NCBI GenBank assembly: GCA_024236295.1
Contig: JACKKT010000008.1
Coordinates: forward strand, 81,805 to 145,804
DNA length: 64,000 nt
Source: Kordiimonadaceae bacterium
Lineage (GTDB): Bacteria > Pseudomonadota > Alphaproteobacteria > Sphingomonadales > Emcibacteraceae
Direction: 5' to 3'
In this document: positions 44,792 through 54,043 of the stretch, one piece after another
How the letters are laid out: every line of letters begins with the position of its first letter
Position numbering within the stretch: position 1 is the stretch's first letter
Notes under the pieces: generated by a model
Databases searched by the model: none
What the model saw: only the letters and a program-made list of their open reading frames with translations
What the model was told of the DNA's origin: nothing
Translations under genes and position numbers: made by a program

Positions 44792-45367
44792 TTATCCGGA
44801 CACACCCATTGAACCAGGGTTTGATATTTCCGCCCGAAGTAAGCTGACAACATATTTGCTATATTCCTGTGACAAATTAAAATAATTTATGTTTTCCGGG
44901 CGCCAGCTTCCAACCGGATGTTCTATAAGCACTAAATTTGGCATAAATCTCTTAAATTCCACAATTGCCCGTGGCATATGTTCAAGGGATGTTACGACCC
45001 TTAGACTTTTAATATTATTTTGTTCAACCCACTGCATTGTTTCAATTGCATTTCCTACTGTATCAACAGCTTTATTGCCGCTTTCAATACAGCATTCCTC
45101 AAGTTCAGGACTGCTTCCCAAAAGTTTTAATAGCTCATCCCGTGTTACTTTCTCATCTACACCTGATATATATAACTTTTCCGCAAGATGGGCTTCCAAT
45201 AATTTAATGGCAACATCCAGGCGATTCTGTCCACCAGTAAGTACTACAATAGCATCCGTTTTTTGTGTGCCACCGGGAGGTTTATATGAAAGCTGATCAA
45301 TATACCATAAAAATCCACCTAGCCAGACCAGGCCAAGAAAAATTATGATATATAATAGACTTCGCAT
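44792..45367 (-). CDS. YdcF-family (DUF218) envelope protein
   Basis: A protein of about 191 aa with an N-terminal membrane anchor (MRSLLYIIIFLGLVWLGGFL) and a DUF218 domain (TDAIVVLTGGQNRLDVAIKL, EHMPRAIVEFKR). Relatives such as ElyC act in envelope polysaccharide or peptidoglycan homeostasis. The frame opens at a GTG at 45397 inside ftsX; ATG 45367 fits the membrane anchor better. It follows ftsX closely. Confidence 0.83.
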   Translation of the reverse strand: MRSLLYIIIFLGLVWLGGFLWYIDQLSYKPPGGTQKTDAIVVLTGGQNRLDVAIKLLEAHLAEKLYISGVDEKVTRDELLKLLGSSPELEECCIESGNKAVDTVGNAIETMQWVEQNNIKSLRVVTSLEHMPRAIVEFKRFMPNLVLIEHPVGSWRPENINYFNLSQEYSKYVVSLLRAEISNPGSMGVSG

Positions 45368-45374
45368 AATGTCG

Positions 45375-46256
45375 TTATACCATCCTTCCCAATTCACGCA
45401 TAACTGTTACTCGTGCTGTGAACATCGTCAGCAAAGCAAATAATAATGGAAAAAGTAGTAAAACAGACATTTTTAGATATGGAAGAGTCGGGGTCTCAAC
45501 CAACCCACCCGAAAGATCCTGAACAAGGTTTAATAGCCCATATACAGTTATAAAGGAAAACAGGAGGCCAATAAGGCCTCCTTTTAATCCATAATACATA
45601 AACCTCTTCTGATATGCTTTAGCAATCATTTGGTCATGCGCACCCATCAAATGCATGATAGCAATAATATTTTTATGTTCTGACATGCTTGATTTAGTAC
45701 CAAAAATGACTATGCCTACTGAAGCCAGTAAAATCATTACTAATATGCTCAGGGCTGTATATTCAACTGTATATGCTAGGTTATAAAAATGCCTAAGCCA
45801 CTTTGCATGATCATCTAAATATACATTGTTGCTTATCTGTTTAAGCTTACTTTCAAGGGCATCCAAATTTACATAGGCTTCTTCACTTGTCTGAACATCA
45901 ATCATTACAGGAACTGGCAAATCATCTGTAATATTACCTGAACCGAGCCACGGCTCAAGCAGGGTTTTCAGTTCCTGATCTGAAAGTATTCTGACCTCTT
46001 CGATCCCCGGTGTCTGTCTTAAAGCCTTTTGAATTTCCAAAGATTCAGCGGTAATCAGGTCTTTATCTTCACCTGTAATCTGAACTGTGATACGCCCTTG
46101 TAGACTACTCGCCCAATTATCAAAACCTGAGTGCAGAAGCAAACTCCCAGTCGCAGCGAGGGCACTTAAATAGACCATAATTGCCATCACCCAAGGCAGC
46201 AACTTTGTCGCTTCACCACTCTTAACTGTTGGCAAGAAGTTGAAAGATCGGCTCAT
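45375..46256 (-). CDS. ftsX: Cell division protein FtsX
   Basis: A 293-aa permease-like protein with four membrane segments (residues about 22-44, 170-190, 220-245, 262-285) and a periplasmic domain between the first two. GIVIFGTKSSMSEHKNIIAIMHLMGAHD is the conserved coupling region. With FtsE it activates peptidoglycan hydrolases at the septum. It overlaps ftsE by 4 bp. Confidence 0.93.
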   Translation of the reverse strand: MSRSFNFLPTVKSGEATKLLPWVMAIMVYLSALAATGSLLLHSGFDNWASSLQGRITVQITGEDKDLITAESLEIQKALRQTPGIEEVRILSDQELKTLLEPWLGSGNITDDLPVPVMIDVQTSEEAYVNLDALESKLKQISNNVYLDDHAKWLRHFYNLAYTVEYTALSILVMILLASVGIVIFGTKSSMSEHKNIIAIMHLMGAHDQMIAKAYQKRFMYYGLKGGLIGLLFSFITVYGLLNLVQDLSGGLVETPTLPYLKMSVLLLFPLLFALLTMFTARVTVMRELGRMV

Positions 46257-46963
46257 TGGTCTAGCCCTTTTCCGGCATTAAAGTCAGAAATATCTTTTTT
46301 ACTGCCCTCAATATGCAGAAGCCTTCCACCGACAAGATGAAGCCTTGGGGCACCCACTTTTTTTACTAGTGCGTTATCATGGGTTGCTATTACTATTGTT
46401 GTGCCCAATTTATTTAGTTCAACAAAAAGATACATTAACCTTTCTGCCATTTCTGGATCCACGTTTCCGGTTGGCTCATCGGCAAGAAGAATATCCGGAC
46501 GTCTGATAACGGCACGGGCGATAGCCACTCTTTGTTTCTCCCCCCCTGATAATGTTGACGGCAGAGAGAGCATTTTATCTTCAAGACCTACCCATCTCAG
46601 CAATTCTTCCACATGTTCATTTATCTGGGCACCGCTTCCGCCGGCAATTCTTAAAGGTAAGGCCACATTGTCAACTGCTGTCATGTGATCTAGTAACCTG
46701 AAATCCTGAAAAACAACACCAATTCGCCTTCTCAACTTTGGAAGGTCATCGCGCATAGCTTTAGCAACATCGCGGCCAAACATCATAATTTCCCCGCGGC
46801 TTGGCCGTTGAGCCAAATACATTAACTTTAAAAGAGACGTTTTTCCGGCACCACTTGGGCCCGTTAGAAAATGCATCGAACCTGGCTCGAGCTTAAATGA
46901 GATATCATTCAGAACTTCATGTCCTTTATCATAACTCATACTCACATTTCTAAATTCAACCAA
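46253..46963 (-). CDS. ftsE: Cell division ATP-binding protein FtsE
   Basis: A 236-aa ABC ATPase. Walker A lies at 35-42 (GPSGAGKT), the signature is LSGGEKQRVAIARA, Walker B ILLADEPTGNVD and the switch His VIATHD. The start is a TTG at 46963 with AAAGGG seven bases upstream. It is first of the ftsE-ftsX-ydcF-plsC cluster. The 295-bp divergent gap upstream (46964-47258) holds no gene that I can see. Confidence 0.96.
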   Translation of the reverse strand: MVEFRNVSMSYDKGHEVLNDISFKLEPGSMHFLTGPSGAGKTSLLKLMYLAQRPSRGEIMMFGRDVAKAMRDDLPKLRRRIGVVFQDFRLLDHMTAVDNVALPLRIAGGSGAQINEHVEELLRWVGLEDKMLSLPSTLSGGEKQRVAIARAVIRRPDILLADEPTGNVDPEMAERLMYLFVELNKLGTTIVIATHDNALVKKVGAPRLHLVGGRLLHIEGSKKDISDFNAGKGLDQ

Positions 46964-47258
46964 TGCAGAACCCTTTAAATTCTAATTTAGGATTTTTACT
47001 TCTTAGACCATAGTCCTTTTAATAATGCAAATCCAAATCCCTACGAATTAAAGAATAAACAGCCCTCATCAAGGAGTCTTCGCATTACTTCTGATTACAC
47101 TATATGTTAACGAAACTTTGTCAATTTAACGGCTATAATTTGAAAATTGTCATCTAGGAAAATTGCTGGAACAAAATCTTATCCTATTGATAATCATAAC
47201 TATGCATACTATAACGTGTTTTTTAAATTAACTATAACACAGGAATTGGGCCTTATTT

Positions 47259-48110
47259 ATGATCCTGACTTGTCCGGAATGTAAATCCAGATACGTTGTA
47301 AACCCTGCAGCATTATTGCCAAAGGGAAGGACTGTTCGCTGCGCAAAATGTGGCCATAGCTGGTTTGAAAAAAAGCCCGATGAAAGTGTGTTTCCATCTG
47401 CTGCTAAAACGCCGCAAAACCAGAAACCGTCTGAGCCGGAAAAAAAAAGTGATAATGAGGCACTGGAAGAAAAAAATAACCAACTTCCTCAGAATGATAA
47501 AATTGAGGAAGAAAAAAGTGATCCCAGCAGTAATGAAAGTGGGGAAGAAGATTTTGACTTCCCCATTAATAAACCACCTAAAAGACGGCGACCAGTTCCC
47601 AAGGGCTCTAACTTGCCCGCGCTCCAAAATCAAAAATATGGGTCCAATAAATTTGGCTGGATATCTCTAGCTGTTTTTGTAACAGCCGTGATCTGCTCTT
47701 TCATGATATTTCAGGATGCTATTATAAAAGGCTGGCCAGCTTCGAAAAAGCTCTATATTGCAATCGGACTGGAAAATGCACCTAAAATAAATGCCCCAGT
47801 TAAACCTGCACTGGCACCTATTGAAGAACGTCTAAGTATTGGCGGAATTACTCCAAGACGTGAAAGCATAAATAACATTTCCAATCTCGTCATTAACGGT
47901 TTTGTAGAGAATATTTCGAGTGAAATACAATCCGTGCCGGCTATAAAAATTATTCTACTCGATTCAAATCGCCGCAACATAAGAGAATGGAACGTTCAAC
48001 TGCAAAAATTACAGCTCAATCCGTCTGAGAGAGTAAATTTTGAAACTTCGCTACCATCCCCGCCATCAGAAGCAAAAGATATCAGTATTGATTTTGTAAA
48101 AAATAACTGA
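47259..48110 (+). CDS. MJ0042-type zinc-ribbon membrane protein (DUF3426-like)
   Basis: A 283-aa protein. The N-terminal zinc ribbon is CPECKSRY...CAKCGHSW (four Cys); then a charged Glu/Lys/Pro-rich linker to about residue 125, one membrane segment (WISLAVFVTAVICSFMIF) and a C-terminal beta-sandwich-like domain (LVINGFVENISSEIQSVPAI, WNVQLQKLQLNPSERVNFET). Proteins of this layout lie next to ftsEX in many Alphaproteobacteria. Function unknown. Confidence 0.88.
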   Translation: MILTCPECKSRYVVNPAALLPKGRTVRCAKCGHSWFEKKPDESVFPSAAKTPQNQKPSEPEKKSDNEALEEKNNQLPQNDKIEEEKSDPSSNESGEEDFDFPINKPPKRRRPVPKGSNLPALQNQKYGSNKFGWISLAVFVTAVICSFMIFQDAIIKGWPASKKLYIAIGLENAPKINAPVKPALAPIEERLSIGGITPRRESINNISNLVINGFVENISSEIQSVPAIKIILLDSNRRNIREWNVQLQKLQLNPSERVNFETSLPSPPSEAKDISIDFVKNN

Positions 48111-48176
48111 AAAAATAATAAAATATAAAGAATTTATGTGTATCCAGAACCATTGAAAGTAACAAATGGACTGACT

Positions 48177-48551
48177 ATGGCACGAATTTTAATCGCAGAA
48201 GATGAAGTAGCCGTTCGTACCTTTATTTGTAGGGCACTAAAACTTCGAGGTCATGAAACCATCGGTGTAGCCGATGGTGGAGCGGCGATTGTCGAACTGG
48301 AAAATAATCAATATGACCTTCTTCTGACTGACATTATTATGCCGGTTATGGACGGTATCTCACTTGCACTAAAAGTAACTGCAGAATATCCTGCAATGCC
48401 TATATTAATGATGACAGGCTTTGTTCATGAGAAACAGCGTGCCCATAATATGGGTAGTTTAATTAATAACGTGATCAGCAAACCATTTTCGCTTGATGAA
48501 ATATGCCATGCCGTCGATGAAGTTCTGATGGCTTATCAACAGGTTCACTGA
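48177..48551 (+). CDS. cpdR: CpdR-like single-domain response regulator
   Basis: A 124-aa receiver domain without an output domain. The acidic pocket is Glu8-Asp9, the phospho-acceptor Asp52 lies in LLTDIIMP, and the conserved Lys in ISKPF. The N-terminus MARILIAEDEVAVRTF matches CpdR, which in Caulobacter controls substrate delivery to ClpXP in the cell cycle. The frame is open to a GTG at 48138, but the ATG at 48177 matches the family start. Confidence 0.85.
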   Translation: MARILIAEDEVAVRTFICRALKLRGHETIGVADGGAAIVELENNQYDLLLTDIIMPVMDGISLALKVTAEYPAMPILMMTGFVHEKQRAHNMGSLINNVISKPFSLDEICHAVDEVLMAYQQVH

Positions 48552-50441
48552 TTACATTACAGGCGCTGAATTAATTTCTTTCATAATGTTTTGAAGCTCT
48601 GGTGATTTTAAAATCGGCTTGTTCAGAACCCTTTTTAAATTGCTCATCACAGTGATGAGTTCGGTTTGATCCTCTGTTACCTGATTAATCTCACTCTTCT
48701 TCATACCAACCAGAATTTCTTCAACCAGGTCAGTAGCATTTTGTATCAGATAGCCCGAACTATCTCCGGTAAATGAAATTTTTTCCCCTAACAGCTTAAC
48801 CGCGTTACCTACTTTGGTTTGAAGCAAAATCTGGCTGTGTTTTTGGCTGATTTTCTTTTCCAGGCTATTGTTGCGAAGATCCAGTCCCGATTTTTGCCTC
48901 ATATTTCTTTCTAATTTCTCTCTCATCTGATCATTAAATGAGCTGGCAAGCAAAGTTTTTTGTATGGCAATTAAATTATCAATAATTTTCTGACTTTCCG
49001 ATAGGGCAAAATAATTCCCCAGGCCACCTTTTCCTAGTATCAGATCATCATTCTGTACGAGCCCTTTACGCATAAAATCGACTATTAGGGCGGCATTATA
49101 ATATTTCCCCTGATCGCTAAATGTCAGAATATAATTGTATAATTTTCTTAAGGCACCAATATCAATATCAAGGGGGTAATTTGCCGAAGTTGATGTATAT
49201 GTCGCAAATGAATAATCATGAAATAACTTGTCGACTTCCCTTAAATTCTCCCTTATTTCCAGGACCTCTTTTTTCTGGTTGATAGAAAGAGATAGTTTAT
49301 CCAGTGAATCAAGTAACCCGTTTTCAATCGGCCCAAGTTCACTATCCTCAAGTTTCTGTGCAATATCCCAAAGCAAATTACGCGCCGTTTCCCTGTCAGT
49401 CGGATAAACCGGGTCCGAAAGTCGTCTGTAGGCAGATTGCATTGCCATATAATATATAGGTGGCAGCAATTCATTTTCTGTCAACATTCCTAACGCCCTG
49501 ATCTGCCGGGCTATTGAATTTAACTCATATTCAGGCTTTGCCAGTTCACGGTGAAGTGAAATTAACTTGCCAGCAATTTCATTTTTATAAAATTTTTCAG
49601 GGATTTGAACATTCTTAATGACTGCTGTCGAAACTTGACCGGCTTCATCTTCCAAAGATAGTGCCAAATCAACAGTCTCACCGGAATGATCCGAACCTGT
49701 ATAGTCTAGGTAAAAAATATTTTGATAAGCATCTATTTCATGAACCATTAAATCCTTTACATCACTCTTTACACCGGTCGCATCAATCAATCCTACAGAA
49801 GTCTTCATGATTTTTCTGTCATCTTTTACATCAACTTTTAAGGCCAAATAACCCTTGCTGTTTTTATAATCTTCGAGCGTGAACTGATTTATTACTGGTG
49901 CAGGGTCATCTATAAGAAAGATAGGCCAGGATGAAATTGTATAAGACCCCTGTTTTATTGACCATGAATCTTGCTTGTCTATTTTTGCACTGGCTTTAAA
50001 GCTGCCGTCTGTCATTTCTTCAAATGGAATTACTTCGCCATCGGAAAATGTAATTTTTGGGGCCCACTTCAATCCTTTAACATGAACATCAAGAATGCTG
50101 CCTTCATAAATTGGATTTATTGCAGTCTTGATATCATCCGGTTTTTTAAAGTCTATGGTTATCGAATCCTGTTTAAGATAAAGAGGTGCTGTAACCGTTA
50201 CCTTTATTTCTGCCGCAGGATAATCAAATAGAGCCCTTGGTTTAAGGGCAAGTTCTGATAATCTGGGAAAATCTGGACCGTTTATAAATAGAATAAGAAT
50301 TGCAGCAAGTGCACTCAGCAAAAAGCCAGATTTTAAAACAGTTCCGGCCTTTTTTATCCTGCCTGAAATACCCAGCATTATAAATCCGGCACAGCCCAAA
50401 ATTGTCGCCAGATAGAATATTGCCTGTATCCAGGATGGCAC
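48552..50441 (-). CDS. DUF4175 (TIGR02302-type) membrane protein
   Basis: At least 629 aa, with two N-terminal membrane segments, a periplasmic beta region (VTAPLYLKQDSITIDFKKPD, PVINQFTLEDYKNSKGYLAL) and a long helical C-terminal part (LNSIARQIRALGMLTENE, AYRRLSDPVYPTDRETARNLLW). This matches the alphaproteobacterial DUF4175 family, whose function is unknown. The annotated start is GTG 50441. However, the frame remains open for 51 more codons (50442-50594) up to a TAA and encodes a hydrophobic stretch like the missing first membrane segment, but holds no ATG, GTG or TTG. The true N-terminus is therefore uncertain. Confidence 0.8.
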   Translation of the reverse strand: MPSWIQAIFYLATILGCAGFIMLGISGRIKKAGTVLKSGFLLSALAAILILFINGPDFPRLSELALKPRALFDYPAAEIKVTVTAPLYLKQDSITIDFKKPDDIKTAINPIYEGSILDVHVKGLKWAPKITFSDGEVIPFEEMTDGSFKASAKIDKQDSWSIKQGSYTISSWPIFLIDDPAPVINQFTLEDYKNSKGYLALKVDVKDDRKIMKTSVGLIDATGVKSDVKDLMVHEIDAYQNIFYLDYTGSDHSGETVDLALSLEDEAGQVSTAVIKNVQIPEKFYKNEIAGKLISLHRELAKPEYELNSIARQIRALGMLTENELLPPIYYMAMQSAYRRLSDPVYPTDRETARNLLWDIAQKLEDSELGPIENGLLDSLDKLSLSINQKKEVLEIRENLREVDKLFHDYSFATYTSTSANYPLDIDIGALRKLYNYILTFSDQGKYYNAALIVDFMRKGLVQNDDLILGKGGLGNYFALSESQKIIDNLIAIQKTLLASSFNDQMREKLERNMRQKSGLDLRNNSLEKKISQKHSQILLQTKVGNAVKLLGEKISFTGDSSGYLIQNATDLVEEILVGMKKSEINQVTEDQTELITVMSNLKRVLNKPILKSPELQNIMKEINSAPVM

Positions 50442-50611
50442 AAAAGCCCAAAGATCAAGAAATGAAATGCAGATATATAAACATAAAATAATCGCTGCTG
50501 AGTAAATTCCGCCCGAAAATGAAACCAGGCTGGAAGCCCCAGATATTATTACTAACGATGATTTATCCTGCTCTTCTATTAGATAATACCTTATTTATTT
50601 GTGTACGAGCG

Positions 50612-51874
50612 CTATTCTGGCAGCCATGGGGCAATCTGATCAAGTCCAATTATATCATCATATGTTGGTCTTGGTCTAACAATGGCAAATTCCTTATCTT
50701 TTACAAGCACTTCCGGAACAAGCCGTCTTGTATTATAGGTCGAAGCCATCACAGCACCGTACGCTCCAACAGAGCGAATCGCCAAAAGATCTCCGTTTTC
50801 CATAGGCGTGATTAAGCGATTGGTTGCAAATGTATCTCCGGTTTCGCAGACTGGCCCAACAATATCAAAAAGCTCTCTATTCTGATTACTCTCTTTGATG
50901 GAAACTATTTCATGATAGGCATCATACATGCTGGGCCGTACAAGATCATTCATTGCCGCATCAACAATCAGAAATTTTCTTTCCTGCCCTTTTTTCACAT
51001 AAACCACTTTGGAAACCAGGATTCCGGCATTGCCAACAAGAAACCGACCAGGCTCAATTATAATCTGACACCCAAGATGGCTAACCACTCTTTTGACCAT
51101 TTCCGCATATTCAGCAGGCAGTGGCGTTAATTCTTCGCCCTGATATGGAATGCCCAAGCCACCGCCCAAATCAAGGCGAGTAATTTCGTGTCCGTCTTGT
51201 CGAAGTGTTTCTATAAGACCTGAAATTCTTTTAAATGCTTCTTCAAATGGGTCAAGTTCGGTGATTTGAGATCCGATATGCAGATCAAGTCCAACAAGTT
51301 TAATACCGGAAAGGCTTGCCGCAGTTGCGCATATCTCACGGACATTAACCCAAGGAACGCCAAATTTATTTTCTGATTTTCCTGTTGAGATTTTTGCATG
51401 CGTTTTAGCATCTACATCCGGATTAACCCGAAAAGTAATATCCGCCACTTTACCAAGTTTTGTCGCGACTTCGCTTAATTGGTAAAGCTCAGGCTCACTT
51501 TCAACATTAAATTGGTAAATCCCCTGCTCAAGCGCAAATGCCATTTCATCGACAGTTTTAGCAACACCGGAATAGACAATCTTTTTAGCAGGAATTCCTG
51601 CCAAAAGTGCCCTTCTCATTTCTCCTTCTGACACGACATCAGCACCGGCCCCCAACGCTGCAAATGATTTAATAACAGACTGATTTGTATTCGCTTTAAC
51701 TGCATAACAGATTAAAACATCAAGATCATCAAATGCATCCTTGAACTGGTTATACTGATATTCCAATGATGCACTGGAATATAAGTAAAAAGGTGTGCCA
51801 ACCTGCTTTGCAATTTCAGCAACTTTAATATTCTCAACGGTCATTTCGCCGTCGCGATACTCAAAAAAATTCAT
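50612..51874 (-). CDS. lysA: Diaminopimelate decarboxylase
   Basis: A 420-aa PLP enzyme of the alanine-racemase/ODC fold. The PLP Lys60 lies in CYAVKANTNQS, the phosphate loop in LDLGGGLGIPY, EPGRF follows and the catalytic Cys lies in VGPVCETGDTFA. It makes lysine from meso-diaminopimelate. It is the last gene in an argH-lptM-lysA run. Confidence 0.97.
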   Translation of the reverse strand: MNFFEYRDGEMTVENIKVAEIAKQVGTPFYLYSSASLEYQYNQFKDAFDDLDVLICYAVKANTNQSVIKSFAALGAGADVVSEGEMRRALLAGIPAKKIVYSGVAKTVDEMAFALEQGIYQFNVESEPELYQLSEVATKLGKVADITFRVNPDVDAKTHAKISTGKSENKFGVPWVNVREICATAASLSGIKLVGLDLHIGSQITELDPFEEAFKRISGLIETLRQDGHEITRLDLGGGLGIPYQGEELTPLPAEYAEMVKRVVSHLGCQIIIEPGRFLVGNAGILVSKVVYVKKGQERKFLIVDAAMNDLVRPSMYDAYHEIVSIKESNQNRELFDIVGPVCETGDTFATNRLITPMENGDLLAIRSVGAYGAVMASTYNTRRLVPEVLVKDKEFAIVRPRPTYDDIIGLDQIAPWLPE

Positions 51875-51886
51875 GCCAACCCTAGC

Positions 51887-52006
51887 TTAGTTATTGTTTG
51901 AAGGTGCTTGTTTTTGCGGAGGGGGTAATAACTCACCACGCTTGCCGCAGGATATTGACATAGAACATAAAATTCCAATCAAAATCAACTTTATTATATG
52001 CTGCAT
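51887..52006 (-). CDS. lptM: LptM-like small lipoprotein
   Basis: A 39-aa protein, begun by ATG 52006. A short signal peptide (HIIKLILIGILCSMSIS) ends in a lipobox with Cys20, followed by GKRGELLPPPQ. The Cys-Gly-x-x-Gly-x-Leu-x-x-Pro pattern matches the LptM/YifL family, which helps LptD oxidation and assembly of the LPS export channel. The gene begins 3 bases after argH and precedes lysA by 12 bp. This argH-lptM-lysA order is conserved in Proteobacteria, which supports the call despite the small size. Confidence 0.82.
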   Translation of the reverse strand: MQHIIKLILIGILCSMSISCGKRGELLPPPQKQAPSNNN

Positions 52007-52009
52007 AAA

Positions 52010-53413
52010 CTAACCTATCCTTTCCCGGGCAAGTTTGACCTGACGCCTCACTTCAGACGGTGCAGTCCCACCGAAGCTGATTCTGCTTGCTACAGAGTTT
52101 TCAACACTTAAAACACTAAAGACATCATTAGTGATTTTAGGTTCCACTGTCTGCATTTCCTCGAGTGTTAGTCCGTCAAGATCGCAGCCTTTCTTTTCCG
52201 CCATGGCAACAAGGCTGCCGGTTATATGGTGAGCATTTCTAAAGGGAAGCCCAAGAACGCGAACCACCCAGTCAGCAAGATCTGTTGCAGTAATAAACCC
52301 GACATCGGTCGATTTCTTCATTTTATCAGAATTGACTTTCATATCTTCAACCATGCCTGTCATCGCCGCAATAATAAGATCAAATGTTTCTACAGCGTCA
52401 AAAGTGGCTTCTTTATCTTCCTGCATATCCTTTGAAAAAGTAAGTGCTAGCCCTTTCATAGTCACCAGCAGGCTGTTCAGCGAGCCAATTATTCGGCCTG
52501 ACTTCCCGCGGCAAAGTTCCGCCGCATCTGGGTTTCTTTTTTGCGGCATAATGGAAGAGCCTGTTGTAAAACTGTCTGACATTTCAATGAATTTAAATTG
52601 CGCAGAAGACCATGTAACCATTTCTTCCGCCAGTCTTGAGACATGCACCGCACTAATAGCCGCTGCCGACATATATTCAAGGGCAAAATCCCTGTCAGAT
52701 ACTGAATCCATAGAATTGGCCGTTGGCCGGTCAAAGCCTAACGCTTCTGCCGTCTGATGCCTGTTAATTGGAAAGGATGTTCCTGCCAGTGCCGCTGCAC
52801 CCAAAGGGCATTCGTTAAGTCTCTTTCTTGCATCCTGAAATCTTAGACGGTCTCTTGTAAACATCTCAAAATATGCCAGCAGATGATGACCGAATGTCAC
52901 TGGCTGGGCACTTTGAAGATGGGTAAAACCGGGCAGAATTACATCAGCATTTTCTTCTGCTCTTTCAACCAGAGCCAGCTGCAGGGCTTTTAAAGCGTCG
53001 TCAGCATGATCACAGGCTTCCCGAACCCAGATTTTAAAATCGGTGGCAACCTGATCATTTCTTGAGCGTGCCGTATGCAAACGACCGGCAGCAGGTCCGA
53101 TAATTTCTGTCAGACGCGCCTCAACATTCATATGAATATCTTCGAGAGCGGCAGAAAATGTAAAAGAACCGGATTCTATCTCTTTTTCTATCTGCTTAAG
53201 TCCAGACTGAATAGCATCTCCATCCTCTTTTGAAATGATATTACAGGACACCAGCATTTTACAATGTTCAATAGATCCTCTGATATCCTGACGATATAAG
53301 ATTTTATCAAAATCTATAGAAGCGTTGATCTTTTCCATAATTTCAGATACACCTCCCTCGAACCTGCCGCCCCAGAGTGTGTTTGCTTTTGGCTTTTGTG
53401 TTTTATCGTTCAT
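52010..53413 (-). CDS. argH: Argininosuccinate lyase
   Basis: A 467-aa fumarase/aspartase superfamily enzyme. The signature loop is SSIMPQKRNP (residues 286-295); other motifs are TARSRNDQVATDF and PGFTHLQSAQPVTFGHH. It is the last step in arginine synthesis. Divergent from tlpA, with a 34-bp gap, a typical alphaproteobacterial arrangement. Confidence 0.97.
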   Translation of the reverse strand: MNDKTQKPKANTLWGGRFEGGVSEIMEKINASIDFDKILYRQDIRGSIEHCKMLVSCNIISKEDGDAIQSGLKQIEKEIESGSFTFSAALEDIHMNVEARLTEIIGPAAGRLHTARSRNDQVATDFKIWVREACDHADDALKALQLALVERAEENADVILPGFTHLQSAQPVTFGHHLLAYFEMFTRDRLRFQDARKRLNECPLGAAALAGTSFPINRHQTAEALGFDRPTANSMDSVSDRDFALEYMSAAAISAVHVSRLAEEMVTWSSAQFKFIEMSDSFTTGSSIMPQKRNPDAAELCRGKSGRIIGSLNSLLVTMKGLALTFSKDMQEDKEATFDAVETFDLIIAAMTGMVEDMKVNSDKMKKSTDVGFITATDLADWVVRVLGLPFRNAHHITGSLVAMAEKKGCDLDGLTLEEMQTVEPKITNDVFSVLSVENSVASRISFGGTAPSEVRRQVKLARERIG

Positions 53414-53447
53414 CCGTCTGTTCTTTATATTTTTGCACGAGGTAAAT

Positions 53448-54041
53448 ATGAAAAATAAATCTGTTTATATCCTATCCTTCATTGCCCTGTGCATTGCTGC
53501 TGTTTCATTTTACAAGATAGGGAATACGCCAAATAATGGCATACCGCAAGGTCTTACCGCAGGGGCAATGAAAAGATTTGAATTTCATAACGACCCACTT
53601 CCGGTCACCGACGCTGTCTTTAAGGATGAAAACGGAAATGATGTTACTTTTTCTGACTTTAAAGGAAAGGTTATACTGGTCAATATATGGGCAACATGGT
53701 GTGCACCATGTGTAAAGGAAATGCCAGATCTGAATGAGCTTCAGAAATCTTTGGGTGGTGAGAAATTCCAGGTCGTACTGGTTTCAGAGAATCAGGACGG
53801 TATGGAAAGCTCAATAGACTTTCTTAAAACAAACAAGATAGATAGTCTAAATACTTATTTTGACAGCAATAGAGGGGTAGCACGCGGTTTAAAAACAAAT
53901 GCCCTCCCCACCAGCATTCTCATTAATACAGAAGGTGATGAGATTGGCCGCCTGATTGGTCCAGCCGACTGGAACTCAGGCGATGCCAAGGCTCTGATCA
54001 ATTATGTTATTTTAAAACAAAATCAGGACGTATCTGACTAG
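53448..54041 (+). CDS. tlpA: TlpA-family thiol:disulfide oxidoreductase
   Basis: A 197-aa membrane-anchored thioredoxin-like protein. An N-terminal membrane segment (residues about 5-22) is followed by the fold with the active site Trp84-Cys85-Ala-Pro-Cys88. The frame is open to 53325, inside argH, but ATG 53448 has GAGG six bases upstream. TlpA reduces cysteines in the periplasm, for example in copper delivery to cytochrome oxidase. It ends 2 bp from the convergent Zur-like gene. Confidence 0.92.
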   Translation: MKNKSVYILSFIALCIAAVSFYKIGNTPNNGIPQGLTAGAMKRFEFHNDPLPVTDAVFKDENGNDVTFSDFKGKVILVNIWATWCAPCVKEMPDLNELQKSLGGEKFQVVLVSENQDGMESSIDFLKTNKIDSLNTYFDSNRGVARGLKTNALPTSILINTEGDEIGRLIGPADWNSGDAKALINYVILKQNQDVSD

Positions 54042-54043
54042 AG

